A DNA stretch of 64,000 nt from Henricia sp. BOLD:AAB3569 (GCA_037783545.1 JBBELK010001420.1:50847-114846); one strand, 5' to 3'; shown: positions 1-12,189, numbered from the stretch's first letter. Translations and numbers: made by a program. Notes: a model not told the origin generated them from the sequence alone.

Positions 1-450
1 CAAATTACTTTCAATGCTACTTCGCTTCGCTCACACGCATGAAAAGTAGTTATACTTTAATGAGAGAACAGGGACTGAAATAATTAAAGGTGGAAACAAG
101 AACAAGTTGTATTGCAATTATTTTTATTACAGCATGGGGATAGGTCTAGCACTGTGTGCCAAATGTACATAATGGCTGAAATTATCAAACAAACAAAATT
201 TAACAAAACAATCACGTTTGATTTAAAAGAAAACTGTAAGTTTCTCTTGTATTGGAAAATTTATACAACAAAATTGCTACTATAAGTTTCTCAGTACTTT
301 ATTTATATTCTATTTACGCTTTATTCGACATTCCAAGATCAGGTTCAAGTTTAACAGAACTCAGCCTGCTCTCCAGGACTCGGCCTGGCTTAGTTCTCTT
401 ATTTTTTTTTTTTTTTATGTTTTTTTTTTTTTTTTTTTTAATTTATTTTT
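1..450. other. Non-coding flank of the DIRS-type element
   Basis: No coding sequence is supported here. A T-rich run at about 401-452 lies just past the last tyrosine-recombinase codons of the minus-strand element, so on that strand it is an A-rich tract after the recombinase reading frame. The element's left terminus may lie here or outside the window; I could not identify terminal repeats. Confidence 0.5.
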
Positions 451-1188
451 TTAATGCAAAACTGATTTTGAAGCAGACAATCGTTTCTCTATGTTAGTCT
501 TTACGTATCCGTTTTTTGCTTCTTTCGTTTTCCACCTTCCGTGTTGCATTATCAACTCTTCTGGAACGTCGTTAAGCGCCATTTGTGTAGCCCCACCAGA
601 CCTAAGGCTGTGCAGACCGTATTCAAGGGGATTAGTCACACCTATGCGCTTAAGGGCTTCCAGAAACAGCTCTCTACACCTTGAATAGCTTAGGGGTCTG
701 TTGTTTGTACGCCTGTACGACTTTAAGCTAGAAAGAAATGATAAAGGTGTAAAAATGAATTCGTCTTAACCAATTTTAATACCAGAAGCAGATAAAAATC
801 TCAACAAAATTGACACCGGGGAATAGTTATCGTTAGTATCACAAAGAAAAGCTTTTGTTCCTTCCCTGAATATGTCGGTTTTAGATTTAGGGATAAAAAT
901 TGAAATACTATTGTGTGGACCAATAGATATGTGCGACGCTTTAATATCTGCTATCTCGTTATGTCTGAAAAGTAAAGCGAACTTTAGCGATATATAGCAG
1001 GCTGTTCTCAAGTCAGAGAGTGAACTGTCGGGACGAGCATAAGTGTCGATAATTTCATGTAGCTGTTGAAGAGAAAGGGGCTGTTTTTGAACTGGAGGTT
1101 TATGTAAGGTTTTCCTAGCACTCAGAAGAATTTGTTGGACTATCGGCGAATCAAAAGGATTGTTTCTTATGTTCAAAATGCAGTGCAA
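451..1188 (-). pseudogene. Tyrosine recombinase of the DIRS-type element, interrupted
   Basis: Two minus-strand pieces in the same frame, 1,188-766 and 639-451, form a lambda-integrase-like tyrosine recombinase with a break between them. The first piece has the probable catalytic arginine (R75 in FALLFRHNEIADIK). The second has H10-x-x-R13 (HSLRSGG), HGRW at 33-36 and the probable nucleophile Y45 (KNGYV). In DIRS-order elements this enzyme integrates a circular DNA intermediate and leaves no target duplication. The C-terminal piece is preceded by stops, so the gene is dead in this copy. Confidence 0.8.
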
Positions 1189-1454
1189 CCACTTTAAGGA
1201 GGCAGCAGTGGTAAATTGCTAAAATTTCATCACTTATGGGAAATTCGAGCTTGAAATTTGATTCCTTTAGCCAAGAGAGGAATTGCCTACATTTGTACAG
1301 GTATGCAGTGACTGTTCCTTCTGCCTTGGCTGTGACGGCTTCTTGAAGTATTCTGCTTTTGACATCTTGGAAAGTTTCCGGAAGATTGGACCAAAAAGGC
1401 TGAGCAAAGATGATCTGTGTAAAGATGTATAGTTGAAAGGAAAACGAAAGAATT

Positions 1455-2291
1455 TTACAAAGTTGAAAAATCTAACAGAGCTGCACCTACAAAACCATCA
1501 CATTGTGGAGAACCGAGGAGGGAATGAACATTTCTTCCATGTGTCAAGGCAAGGGAGCCTTTCATGGTGATAACGTCTTTAATCCAGGGTCGAAAACGAG
1601 ACCAAAGGAGTGGCCAGAAAGCATTAGATGGCCACCAGGGAAACACAAGTACACCTTTTGTCTTGCAAGTGTGCATGTGTCTCAAGACGCTTGGAATTAG
1701 GACGACTGGAGGCACGAGCAAGACGTTTTCGTCTGACCAGTTTTGCGCGAAAGCATCTACGCCTGCGGAGCCGGGGTTCCAAAATCTTGAAAAGAATTTT
1801 GGTAGTCTAGCGTTGTAAAAATTGGCGAAACAATCAACAGACAGTGGTCCCCAATGTCTATTGATGAAAAGGAAAAGGTCATCTGTAATACACCAATCGT
1901 CGGTGTCGACAAGCCTACTTACAAAGTCTGCTTGTTCGTTTTCGGATCTTGGGATCCACTCGACTTCTAACCTAATTCTGTTTCTTAAACACGTTGAAAA
2001 CATGTCTAACGCCAGTTGTTGCAATATGGGTTTCATGCTGCCAACTTCTATAATTCTAGCGGCACTTTGGCTGTCCGTAAGGATTTTGACTTCAGAATCT
2101 GAAATGATGGAAAGAAAAGATTTAAGAGCGAAAGAAATAGTCTCCAATTCTCTCCATGTGGAACTCTGAACCTTTTCGTCATGAGACCAAAGTTTGTGGG
2201 CTGTATGCGTGTTGTTACAGATTATGGCACCTGATCCACTAGCGCTTGCATCACAACATATTATCGTATTAGTACTGTGAGATGTAAACAT
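1455..2291 (-). pseudogene. RNase H and following domain of the DIRS-type element
   Basis: A 278-codon open frame starts with an RNase H domain. The four acidic residues are visible as D14 (CCDASASG), E48 (WRELE), D73 (LTDSQS) and D122 (EQADFVSR). This activity degrades the RNA strand of the RNA-DNA hybrid made by the reverse transcriptase. After it comes a segment with VDCFANFYNARLPKFFSRFW and PPVVLIPSVL, typical of the stretch between RNase H and the recombinase in DIRS-like elements. The frame differs from those of the reverse transcriptase and recombinase. The open frame itself is unbroken over the RNase H core. Confidence 0.8.
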
Positions 2292-2316
2292 GTGTCTTAT
2301 GTTCAGAAGGGAAACA

Positions 2317-3318
2317 TTATCTTGCCAAAACTTTTATCTCATCGATACAGTTCTCCTTCAATTTTAAAATCTTATTTTCATCGTTTGCAGATGCAATCTC
2401 TATCTGGCAGTTTCTTGTCATCAACCTAGATAAGTTACCAATCACAGGGGAAAGAGAGATTATCTGACCGACAAAAGAATGAAGTTCTCGGATAGTAACG
2501 TGAGGAGCTTGTCGTAATTGATCTATAGTTTGATTTATCTTCTCGATTCGTCTGTCAAGGACTTGGATAATACCTGCTCGCGTGTCCCATCTCATGCCTA
2601 ACCATTCTATGCAAGTGGTAGGATCCCAAACACTTTTGCTGATATTATAGATAAACCCAGCTCTTATGAGATCAGACTTTATATGAGAAGCAATCTCCAA
2701 AGCTGATTGTGAGTGAAGCTGTGGTGGTTGACCGGAACGAGGGAGGGATAATGATAATACCATCGTCAAGATATAGGGCAATGAGAATGCCGCAAGACCT
2801 CCAATGTTTCACAAGTGGTTTTAGAGTTTTGGTGAAAATATAGGGTGCTGATGAAAGCCCGAATGGCAAGACGTTAAACTTAAAATATCGCTGTACACCA
2901 TTTATGGTCCATGCGAAGCCTAGATATTGTTGACAGTGCGGAGCAATATCAATGTGGTGGTAACCAGATTTTAAGTCGAAGGAGATCATCAGTGCTTGTT
3001 CGGAGATGTATTGAATACCTATTTTCCAGTCGTCTATAGTTTAAAGTGATTTTTACACACGTACTTGTTGAGTCTACTGAGGTCTAGGATTAATCGTTTC
3101 TTTCGAGACGCTTGGGTGGCTACAGATAACGGACTTGTGACGTAGGAAGGTTTAGATTTTTCATATATTCTGCCGGAGTTAAGGAGCTCTAGTATGGAAT
3201 TTGTAACAAAAAGAGGTTCGCGTAACGCTGATTGATTATTGTGACAAAGCATGGGAGGAGGTTGATCAACAAAAGGAATAAAATAACCTTGCGATATAAC
3301 CGATATGAGGGGCTTCAA
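2317..3318 (-). pseudogene. Reverse transcriptase of the DIRS-type element, frameshifted
   Basis: Three minus-strand frames together give a reverse transcriptase. 3,318-3,034 carries the N-terminal fingers region with RLILDLSRLN. 2,989-2,672 carries FDLKSGYHHIDI, the LPFGLSSAP loop and the catalytic YLDD box. From about 2,781 down to 2,317 another frame carries the thumb/connection region (WLGMRWDT, RELHSFVGQI). The frame changes between 3,034 and 2,989 and again just after YLDD, so the enzyme cannot be made from this copy. The active-site aspartates are still present, which suggests fairly recent decay. Confidence 0.8.
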
Positions 3319-3458
3319 TATACTGCCAAAAACTCAAACACTGACTTAACCTCCCTTTAACGGGAACATTATTAGACAACAAGTGAACTCTGTTGGCAAA
3401 ATGATCTGGGCATGGTACCTGAAAAACATCTTTGAATTTTTCAAACAGAGATGAGTCT

Positions 3459-3938
3459 CTATGATGACGTATGAGAGGTTGAGGCGATGGCTGACGAGTC
3501 TGACACGGTTGCGGCAGATCTTGTCGCTTCTGGTCCGGGTCTTGGGCTTGCGTAAACCTGACCTCTTTCGGAGAATGGAACTTGCCACTTGTCGCCGATG
3601 TAGTTGATTGCTGGCGTTGACTTTGGTCGGGGTTTGATGAACTGGTAGGGACTGGTGTTGGGACGTGAGAAAGGGCAATGTCGAGACCAGTGTCCTCGCA
3701 TTCCGCACTTGAAGCATGTGTCATCATTTGACAAGCCTGTACAAAAAGGACAAAATGCAGGAAAACAGCAACACCGAACCACTAATTGGGTGGATGGGTG
3801 GTCGAGCGGGCGAGTGGATGAACCAAACTGACAAAATGGTGTATAGTATACGTGTACACTCGGCGGGTGCAAAGACCTGAATGAACCATAGACTAGACCA
3901 CTTAAGACTGCTAACACAGAAAACGGGTCAGTGAACAC
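3459..3938 (-). pseudogene. Gag-like zinc-knuckle remnant of the DIRS-type element
   Basis: A 159-codon frame contains one CCHC zinc knuckle, C75-x2-C78-x4-H83-x4-C88 (CFKCGMRGHWSRHC), followed by a Ser/Pro/Gln-rich tail. Such knuckles in Gag-like proteins of retroelements bind element RNA. Only the part around and after the knuckle is convincing. The first 50 or so codons look like unrelated read-through, and the usual Gag N-terminal region is missing here. The next module (reverse transcriptase) begins in another frame, so the reading frame is broken. Confidence 0.6.
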
Positions 3939-4027
3939 GCACTAGAAGCCCGTCTAAGGAACTGGATGAATTAGCATATGAATAGATACATACACAAACC
4001 CTGATCACTCAACCAAGCGAAACTATA

Positions 4028-4832
4028 TTTATCAGGAAAAGAAACCGCCTCTTTAAAATCGCCAAACGTACTAATGATGCACGTCACTGGCTAAAATACC
4101 GTGACATTAGACGTGACGTCAAAAGGCAAATTAAAAAGAACATTTTGGAGGTACGTTAAAACTCCTAAGACTGATCAATCGACGATAAATTGCCTAAATG
4201 TAAACGGTGTTAAAATAACTGACAGTGAATTTAAAGCCGAAGCTTTAAATAACCAGTTTCACTCTGTATTCAATACCGAAGACTCCTCTGACTCGCCGAA
4301 TTTATCTCACCTTGGAGAATCGATTACCACAATGAACGATTTTCTGTGTAGCAATTTTGAAGTCTACAAATTACTTAAAAACATTGATGTTAATAAAGCG
4401 CCTGGTCCTGACGGTATCCATCCTAGGATCTTGAAAGAAGGAGCCGAACATTTAGCTCCCTCACTCACTAAACTGTTTAATGTTTCTTTAACCTCGGGTG
4501 AGGTACCACAGGACTGGCGTAGAGCTAATATTTTCCCACTTTTTAAGAAAGGCAAAAAATATAACACAAGTAATTACAGACCAATCTCTCTCACCTCGAT
4601 CGTTTGTAAAATTTTGGAGCGTATTGTGAGCAAGAGAATTGTTGGTCATCTTTCCTCTAATAGTATTCTTAACGAGAACCAACACGGCTTTAGAGCCAAT
4701 CGGTCATGTGAAACGCAGTTAATCGATGCCGTTAATGATTGGAGCAGTTGTTTAGATTCTGGCTTCGATGTTGATGTCATATTTCTCGACCTAGCTGAGG
4801 CTTTTGATAGGGTCCAACACAATCTTCTTTAT
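4028..4832 (+). pseudogene. Truncated non-LTR retrotransposon reverse transcriptase
   Basis: The main frame (4,101-4,832) shows the motifs of a LINE-type reverse transcriptase in order: KAPGPDGIHPRILKE, DWRRANIFPLFKKG, NYRPISLTSIVCKILERIV, NQHGFRANRSCETQL and FLDLAEAFDRV. The last holds the first catalytic aspartate. A second frame just upstream (from 4,028, RKRNRLFKIAKRTND) matches the endonuclease-to-RT linker and is separated by a frameshift or small deletion near 4,140. The FADD-type box and everything after it are missing: at about 4,832 the sequence switches abruptly to the TGACGTCA repeat. A Jockey/CR1-like clade is plausible but unproven. Confidence 0.8.
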
Positions 4833-5262
4833 AGATCAGATCCTAGTCTACAATGTTCTTAGTGTAGGCATTTTCATCTGACCCTTCCTTCCTGGGTCAA
4901 TCGAAGGTCAAAGTTCAGCCAATTCAAAAATCACATTGTATTTTTTGTACTTATGAAGCAATATTACCTATTAAACTACGCTTGATCTTTATAAAACTAG
5001 GTACAGGCATGGGCCCCATCACAAACTTCCACCACCATCTAGAACATCACCATGACGTCAATGATTACGTAATTATAATTATTAAAAAAAGCAAAAAGTT
5101 GATTTTCGTCATAAAAATGAGCCAAATATGCATTTCGTGAAATGTTTCCCTCTATAAAACCACATGACCCAGGGTCTACATATTTAGCAGACATTATAGA
5201 TCAGATCCTGGGTCAATTGAAGGCCAAAGTTCAGCCAAGTCAACATTTCCGTATATACAGGT
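4833..5262 (+). repeat. TGACGTCA repeat family A, first copy
   Basis: About 430 bp that recurs in variant form at 7,261-8,300, 10,171-11,441 and 13,330-14,170. Shared landmarks are ATAGATCAGATCCT, CTGACCCTTCCTTCCTGGG, ACTAGGTACAGGCATGGG and CATGACGTCAATGATTACG. It cuts off the reverse transcriptase to its left. No coding potential is seen. Confidence 0.8.
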
Positions 5263-6640
5263 TGGATTTTAAAAAAACGAAACCGAGATATTATTGCTAA
5301 TTGTAACTAAAGTAGGGCGCGTATGAATGAACAGGAGATATCATCTGTTAGGGTTGAATCTCCTCTTTAAAATGACACCATGATCATGTCATTATGTTTT
5401 CGGTTGACTGAGCAGTGACCAGTGTTATGCCAGGAGCCTAGTTTTAGATTTGACCGTTCTCTATGCGAGCAAACTTCGCATAAATCAATTTTTACCGTAG
5501 ATGTCTATTCCGTGTGCCCTGTGTGACACGGCGCCGGAAGCAGTCTTTTAACTGTCTACCACGGACGTGTAATTCAACAGAAGATGGTTTAACAAAAGTT
5601 CAGTGAGTAGGATACAATCTTTCATGTTATTTCAGTCTTATTTAAGAGAGTCCACTCTCTACAAGAAAGTAATTGTATGCTATTGAGGGAATGTCGTAGT
5701 TTTGCCGTGAAGCATTCATTCCAATGTTTGTTTTCTTCCTTTTAGGTTTAGTAAGGTGCAAAGCTTAATATAGGCCTGATATCATTAAGTCATTGTCAGG
5801 ATTTTATTGAACCATCTTCAACAAATCTAATTACGAAATTGTTCCTTCTTGGCCAAACTATTTTCAATCTTAACAAATTATGTGCTCTGATTTCTGCCTT
5901 TGATGACTAATATATGTATATCAGTTTTTCAAGTAAACATCGGATTTCCATCCCAAATGTGAACAAAACAAACAATGAACAGTTTAGAATTCGCAAAGGG
6001 AAATAAAACTTGCCTCTAAACTTAGTTTTCAAGGTAAACTTTTTAAATATTTAATTTATAACTGCATGTGACATTATGACAAATAGTACTAATTTTACAG
6101 TAACTTAGGCCTAATTGATGTTTTTAAATGTGCAAAAACTGAAAACTGTCATATTTTCAAATCTAAACATATTTTCTGAATCGATGAAGGCTATAATATT
6201 TCCATTAAATGTACATGTTATTTTGTTTTATATGAAATTTGGCTCAATACTCTCTTAGTATAAATCCTGAACCTACATGTTATGATACTCCTCAAGGAGC
6301 TAATTAAGTAATCAAAGGTTTTTACCTGCACCATAACTTGGTATCTCACAGTTCATCAAACACCTCGAAGTGGTAGATCTGTATAGCAGTACTCCCACAC
6401 CCAGGCAAACTGACACAACTCAAAAACTGTTCATCATCAGGTATCAGATTAAAGGAGCATACAATTTAATGTTTTCCATATTCAAACATTCATAACAAAT
6501 CAGCCGATTGACCTATGATCGTGATTCATGCGCCACATACGATCACTAGCAAATGTCGTTAATTGATGACGTCATGATGACGTCATCACGTGGCAGATTA
6601 AAGGTGCATAAAATACAAGTATATGCAGACGCGCACATTG
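5263..6640 (+). repeat. Repeat module B, copy 1
   Basis: The first 750 bp or so are nearly identical to 11,442-12,172 (offset 6,180). The stretch from about 5,820 on matches 8,405-9,190 (offset about 2,590). The module includes a tandem pair of TGACGTCA octamers at about 6,566-6,585. No open reading frame with recognisable coding character. Confidence 0.75.
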
Positions 6641-6943
6641 CTTGACCTTTGACCTCGTTTCCTAGTGGTCAAATCTTCGTTGGCTTATAATTTTAAAGTG
6701 ATAACAAACAACACGGGACTCATAGCATTATGGTTAGGTATAGCCAAGCTTTAAAAAAAATGAAAAGGGTGACCTTTGACCTCGATAACCATTAGTCAAA
6801 CAGTTTTTGGCTTATAATTTAAAATTGTTCAAAAATAGATAATTTAGTTAATCATTGTATTCTGGTTAGGCGTTTTTCAAGTTTTGAAGTTAAAAAATGT
6901 GAAAAAGCCCTACGCTCTGTTCATAAAACAGACGGAGCTCTAG
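6641..6943 (+). repeat. End of module with Helitron-like 3' terminus (copy 1)
   Basis: Contains two variants of TGACCTTTGACCTCG and ends in a hairpin (about 6,911-6,936, arms TCTGTT/AACAGA) followed by GCTCTAG at 6,937-6,943 and then T. The same end occurs at 10,168, 13,310 and 15,990. A hairpin shortly before CTAG, inserted ahead of a T, is the textbook 3' end of a Helitron. The family call is inference. Confidence 0.5.
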
Positions 6944-7160
6944 TCGTTTTGATTTTTTTTCTTCCGTTTATTGGCTTTTTCGTTTAGGACGAAAAACCTT
7001 TGTTTTCGTTTTGATTTTTTTTTTTTTTTCCGTTTATTGGCTTTTTCGCTTTGCGGCGAAAAAGCCTTTGTTTTCGTTTTGATTTTTGGCTTTTTCGCTT
7101 TGCGGCGAAAAAGCCTTTGTTTTCGTTTTGATTTTTTTTTTTTTCCGTTTATTTCTTCTT
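6944..7160. repeat. Short tandem repeat of TTTTCGTTTTGATTTTT and GGCTTTTTCG
   Basis: Roughly three degenerate copies of a 60-70 bp unit alternate T-rich runs with CTTTTTCGCTTTGCGGCG-like inverted segments. It ends in a (TTC)n run at 7,152-7,176. Long phenylalanine- or lysine-rich translations of this stretch come from the T/A-rich composition. Confidence 0.8.
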
Positions 7161-7260
7161 CTTCTTCTTCTTCTTCTGATTTTTTTCCCATAGACAAAGC
7201 GCATAGGCGTTGTCGGCGCTTTTTCAGGTTGTTCCCAAACATTGATCTTAACCAAACTTG

Positions 7261-8300
7261 GTGACATCAAAGACATAGTATAAGAGGTGTGCACCCAAGA
7301 ATGGCTTCATTGTGACGTCATCAGTTACGTCATTATAACACTTTAAAAATGCCTAAAAAGCGGAAAATTTCCGAAATATGCACTTTTTAAAATGGTTCCC
7401 TTGCCCAAACCACATGACCCAGGGTTTTCATATTTGGCAAACATTTAGATCAGATCATGAGCTTCAATTTTCTTAGTGTAGGCATTTTCATCTGACCCTT
7501 CCTTCCTGGGTCAATCGAAGGTCAAAGTTCAGCCAATTCAAAAATCACATTTTTTGTATTTGTTTGTACTTATGAAGCAATATTAGCTATTCAACCATGC
7601 TTGATTTTCATAAAACTAGGTACAGGCATGGGCCCCATCACAAACGTCCACCACCATGTAAAACGTCACCATGACGTCAAGGATTACGTAATTATAATAA
7701 TTTTAAAATGGCACAAAAGTGGATTTTTATCATGAAAAGTACCAAAATATGCATTTCGTAAAACGCTTCCCTGTATGAACCCACATGACCCAGGGTCTTC
7801 ATATTTTGCATACATATATATCAGATCATGGGCTACAATGTTCTTCGTGCAGGCATTTTCATCTGACCCTTCCTTCCTGGGTCAATCGAAGGTCAAAGTT
7901 CAGCCATTTCAAAATTCACATTTGTTGTGTTTTTGTGTACTTATGAAGCAATTTTAGCTATTAAAGTACGCTTGATTTTCATAAAACTAGGTACAGGCAT
8001 GGGCCTCATCACAAACTTCCACCACCATGTACAACATCACCATGACGTCAATGATTACGTAATTATAATTATTTAAAAATGGCAAAAAAGTGGATTTTCT
8101 TCATAAAAATTAGCAAAAAATGCATTTCGTAAAATGTTTCCCTCTATAAAACCACATGACCCAGGGTCTTCATAATTAGCAGACATTATAGATCGGATCC
8201 TGCGCTACAATTTGCTTTGTGTAGTCATTTTCATCCGACCCTTCCTTCCTGGGTCAATTGAGAGCCAAAGTTCAGCCAAGTCACAATTTGCGTAAAACCA
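7261..8300 (+). repeat. TGACGTCA repeat family A, tandem monomers
   Basis: About two and a half head-to-tail monomers of roughly 375 bp; for example CTACAATGTTCTTCGTG at about 7,835 and CTACAATTTGCTTTGTG at about 8,210 are homologous. Each monomer carries one TGACGTCA followed by a TTACGTAAT-like site. No coding sequence. Confidence 0.85.
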
Positions 8301-8404
8301 TGCCAGGCCATGCACTCGCATTTTGCTACCGTGAAAGTGATATAGCGCCCTCATAGTGATACACGTATAGCTAAAGAGAGAATGCGCAATACGTGTAAAC
8401 ATAT

Positions 8405-9190
8405 AGTACATGTACTTATCTGATTACGAAATTGTCCTCCTTGGCCAAACTCTTTTTAATCTTAACAAATTATGTGCTCTGATTTCTGCCTTTGATGACT
8501 AATATATGTATATTAGTATTTCGAGTAAACATCGCATTTTCCACCCCAAATGTGAACAAAACAAACTAAAAATGAACAGTTTATAATTCGCAAAGGGAAA
8601 TCAAAATTGCCTCTAAACTGAGTTTTCAGGATAAACTTTTTAAATATTAAATTTATAACGCCATGTGACATTATTACAAATAGTACTAATTTTACAGTAA
8701 CTTAATTGATGTTTTTAAAAGTGCAAAAACTGAAAATTGCCATATTTTCAAATCTAAACAAATTTTTTCTCAATCGATGAAGGCTTCTGTACTATTTACA
8801 TAATATACATGTTATTTTGTTTTATATGAAATTTAGCTCAAGACTCTCTTAGTATAAATCCTGAACCTACATGTTATGATACTCCTCAAGGAGCTAATTA
8901 AGTAATCAAAAGTTTTTACCTGCACCATGACTTGGTATCTCACAGTTCATCAAACACCTTGAAGTGGTAGATCTGTATAGCAGTACTTCCCCACCCAGGC
9001 AAACTGACACAACTCAAAAACTGTTCATCATCAGTTATAAGATTAAATGAACATACAATTTAATGTTTTCCATATTCAAACATTCGTAACAAATCAGCTG
9101 ATTCACCTATGATCGTGATTCCTGCGCCATATACTGTCATTAACAAAGGTATTTAACTGATGATCCCATAATGACGTCATCACGTGTCAG
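8405..9190 (+). repeat. Repeat module B, copy 2 (partial)
   Basis: Matches 5,829-6,600 with small indels (offset about 2,590), including GATACTCCTCAAGGAGCTAA and CAGTTCATCAAACACCT. The first 550 bp of module B are missing in this copy. Confidence 0.75.
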
Positions 9191-10168
9191 ATTAAAGGTG
9201 ATACAAATATTATAAATATAAAATATTAACAAATGCGAGCTACAACCTTGATTCCTTCCCATATACGATCACTAGCAAAGGTCGTTAACTTTTGGCTTTT
9301 CCGTTTATTTCTTCTTCTGATTTTTCCCCCATTGACATAACGCATGGGCGTTGTCGGCACTTTTTGAGGTTGTTCCCAAACTTGAGGTTGTTCTTAAACA
9401 AACCTGGTAACATCAAAGACATAGTAGAAGAAGTGTGCACCCAACAATGGCGTCATAATGACGTCATCAGGTTAAGTTTAAAGGGGATGAAATTTAATGT
9501 TTCCATATGCAAAATTTCATAAAAAATCAACCGTTTGACCTACGATCTTGATTCTTTAGGCATATACGATAATTAATAAAGGTCTTTCAGATTCCCACAT
9601 GCCTTCACATTTGACCTCATTCCCTATTGGTCAAACAGACTTTGCCTCGCCATTTGAAACTGGTAAGAGGTATTTGGATGGGGTCAAAGGTGTTTGAGTT
9701 CGACTAGGGTGGGGTATCCAAAAAATATCGCCATAACCTGTGAACTTGCTCACTTCCGGTAGAAACCGGAAGTGCATTTAAATGAACCTATTTTGTGAAA
9801 GTGGGGAAAGCTGCCGAGATGCGGGTGTTAGTGTCTAAGGTAAATAGGGTTTCCAAAAATGTAAGTTTCTACGTCATTCCATAAAAGGGCGCCCTCTAGC
9901 GGCGAAATTAAAAGTCATAAAATGCTCTTTAAAAGCAGTGTTTGCGCAAATTAGCCCAGTAGTGGTGATTATAGAGTGCGTCGACCACCAAACATGTCTG
10001 TGTTGTTAAAACATTGATTACGTCATCAATCCTTTAAAGGTAACACATTAAAGGTAAACATTTTTTAAATTAAATAACATCTAATTTTGCAAGCTAAGCA
10101 TGCTTAAAAAAAGTTTTAAAAATTCGAAAAAGCCCTACGATCTGTTCATAGAACAGACGTAGCTCTAG
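9190..10168 (+). repeat. Repeat module C, copy 1, with Helitron-like 3' terminus
   Basis: Matches 12,310-13,310 over its whole length (offset about 3,100). It ends in a hairpin with arms CTACG(A)TCTGTTC and GAACAGACGTAG, then CTCTAG at 10,163-10,168 and a T. TGACGTCA occurs twice, at about 9,173 and 9,460. Confidence 0.7.
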
Positions 10169-10170
10169 TT

Positions 10171-11441
10171 TGTTTTCCGTTTATTTCTTCTGATTTTTTT
10201 CCCATAGACAAAGCGCATAGGCGTTGTCGGCGCTTTTTAAGGTTGTTCCCAAACATTGATCTTAACCAAACTTGGTCACATCAAAGACATAGTATAAGAG
10301 GTGTGCACCCAAGAATGGCTTTATTGTGACGTCATCAGTGACGTCATTACAATAGTTTAAAAATGCCTAAAAAGCCGAAAATGACCAAAATATGCACATT
10401 TTAAAATGATTCCCTTGCCAAAACCGCGTGACGCAGGGTCTTCATATTTGACAGACATATAGATCAGATCCTAGCCTACAATGTTCTTAGTGTAGGCATT
10501 TTCATTTGACCCTTCCTTCCTGGGTCAATCGAAGGTCAAAGTTCAGCCAATTCAAAAATCACATTGTTTGTATTTTGTTGTACTTATGAAGCAATATTAC
10601 CTATTAAACTACGCTTGATCTTTATAAAACTAGGTACAGGCATGGGCCCCATCACAAACTTCCACCACCTTGGCTGCTTTCGAGCGCGGCACCAGGTGCT
10701 CCATGGTGCTCGCCCGAAAGCGTGTGTAAGCATGTGTGTGACGTAACGTTTCCACCACCTGGGAGCACCAGGGACGAGCGCTCGAAAGCAGCCCATGTAG
10801 AACATTACCATGACGTCAATGATTACGTAATTATAATTATTTAAAATTGGCCAAAAAGTGGTAATTTTCGTCATAAAAATGAGCCAAAAATGCATTTCGT
10901 AAAATGTTTCCCTCTATAAAACCACATGACCCAGGGTCTTAATATTTAGCAGACATTATAGATCAGATGATGGGTTACAATGTTCTTTGTGTAGGCATTT
11001 TCATCTGACCCTTCCTTCCTGGGTCAATCGAAGGTCAAAGTTCAGCCATTTCAAAATTCACATTTGTTGTGTTTTTGTGTACTTATGAAGCAATTTTAGC
11101 TATTAAAGTACGCTTGATTTTCATAAAACTAGGTACAGGCATGGGCCTCATCACAAACTTCCACCACCATGTACAACATCACCATGACGTCAATGATTAC
11201 GTAATTATAATTATTTAAAAATGGCAAAAAAGTGGATTTTCGTCATAAAAATGAGCAAAAAATGCATTTCGTACAATATTTCCCTCTATGAAACCACATG
11301 ACGCAGGGTCTTCATATTTAGCAGACATTATAGATCAGATCCTGAGCTACAATTTCCTTTGTGTAGTCATTTTCATCTGCCCCTTTCTTCCTGGGTCAAT
11401 TAAAGGCCAAAGTTCAGCCAAGTCAACATTTCCGTATATAC
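10171..11441 (+). repeat. TGACGTCA repeat family A, tandem monomers with MITE insertion
   Basis: Close to three family-A monomers, preceded by the same CATAGACAAAGCGCATAGGC segment seen at 7,190. One monomer is interrupted by a 122-bp inverted-repeat element (10,672-10,793). No coding sequence. Confidence 0.85.
10672..10793. mobile_element. 122-bp MITE with GGCTGCTTTCGAGCGC ends
   Basis: The two ends are inverted repeats: GGCTGCTTTCGAGCGC at 10,672 and its complement ending at 10,793, with further internal pairing of CACCAGGTGCTCC and GGGAGCACCAGG. Homologous family-A monomers at about 5,022, 7,650, 8,020 and 11,161 read CCACCACCATGTA without it, so the insertion is polarised by empty paralogous sites. 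No clear target duplication. Confidence 0.8.
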
Positions 11442-12172
11442 AGGGTGGAAAAAAAAACGAAACCGAGATATTATTGCTAATTGTAACTAAAGTAGGGCCC
11501 GTATGAATGAACAGGAGATATCATCTGTTAGGGCTGAATCTCCTCTTTAAAATGACACCATGATCATGCCATGATGTTTACTGTTTACTGAGCAGTGACC
11601 AGTGTTATGCCAGGGGCCTAGTTTTAGATTTGAACGTTCTCTATGCGAGCAAACTTCGCATAAATCAATTTTTACCGTAGATGTCTATTCCGTGTGCCCT
11701 GTGTGACACGGCGCCGGAAGCAGTCTTTTAACTGTCTACCACGGACGTGTAATTCAACAGAAGATGGTTTAACAAAAGTTCAGTGAGTAGGATACAATCT
11801 TTCATGTTATTTCAGTCTTATTTAAGAGAGTCCACTCTCTACAAGAAAGTAATTGTATGCTATTGAGGGAATGTCTTAGTTTTGCCGTGAAGCATTCATT
11901 CCAATGTTTGTTTTCTTTCTTTTTAGGTTTAGTAAGGTGCAAAGCTTAATATAGGCCTGAAATCATTAAGTCATTGTTATGATTTTATTGAACCATCTTT
12001 AACAAATCTAATTACGAAATTGTTCCTTCCTGGCCAAACTCTTTTCAATCTTAACAAATTATGTGCTCTGATTTCTGCCTTTGATGACTAATATATGTAT
12101 ATCAGTTTTTCGAGTAAACATCGGATTTCCATCCCAAATGTGAACAAAACAAACTAAAAATGAACAGTTTAA
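11442..12172 (+). repeat. Repeat module B, copy 3
   Basis: Near-identical to 5,263-5,990 (constant offset of 6,180 over several hundred bp), including GTGTGACACGGCGCCGGAAG. The high identity points to a recent duplication compared with the 8,405 copy. Confidence 0.8.
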
Positions 12173-12189
12173 TTAAATATTTAAATTAA

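Larger units (their letters stand above)
451..3940 (-). mobile_element. Degenerate DIRS-order (tyrosine-recombinase) retrotransposon
   Basis: Reading the minus strand from 3,940 down gives the order of a DIRS/Ngaro-type element: Gag-like zinc knuckle, reverse transcriptase, RNase H, then a tyrosine recombinase instead of a DDE integrase. The modules lie in different frames with stops between them, so this copy cannot encode intact proteins. Both ends are approximate: no split or inverted terminal repeats were recognised. A separate Gag N-terminal fragment of the same class lies at 16,528-16,815. The order-level call rests on the RNase H to recombinase layout; the family within the order is not resolved. 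Confidence 0.85.

Noticed and set aside
6940-7294. Lys/Arg-rich or Phe-rich frames
   Set aside because: Produced by T/A-rich tandem repeats.
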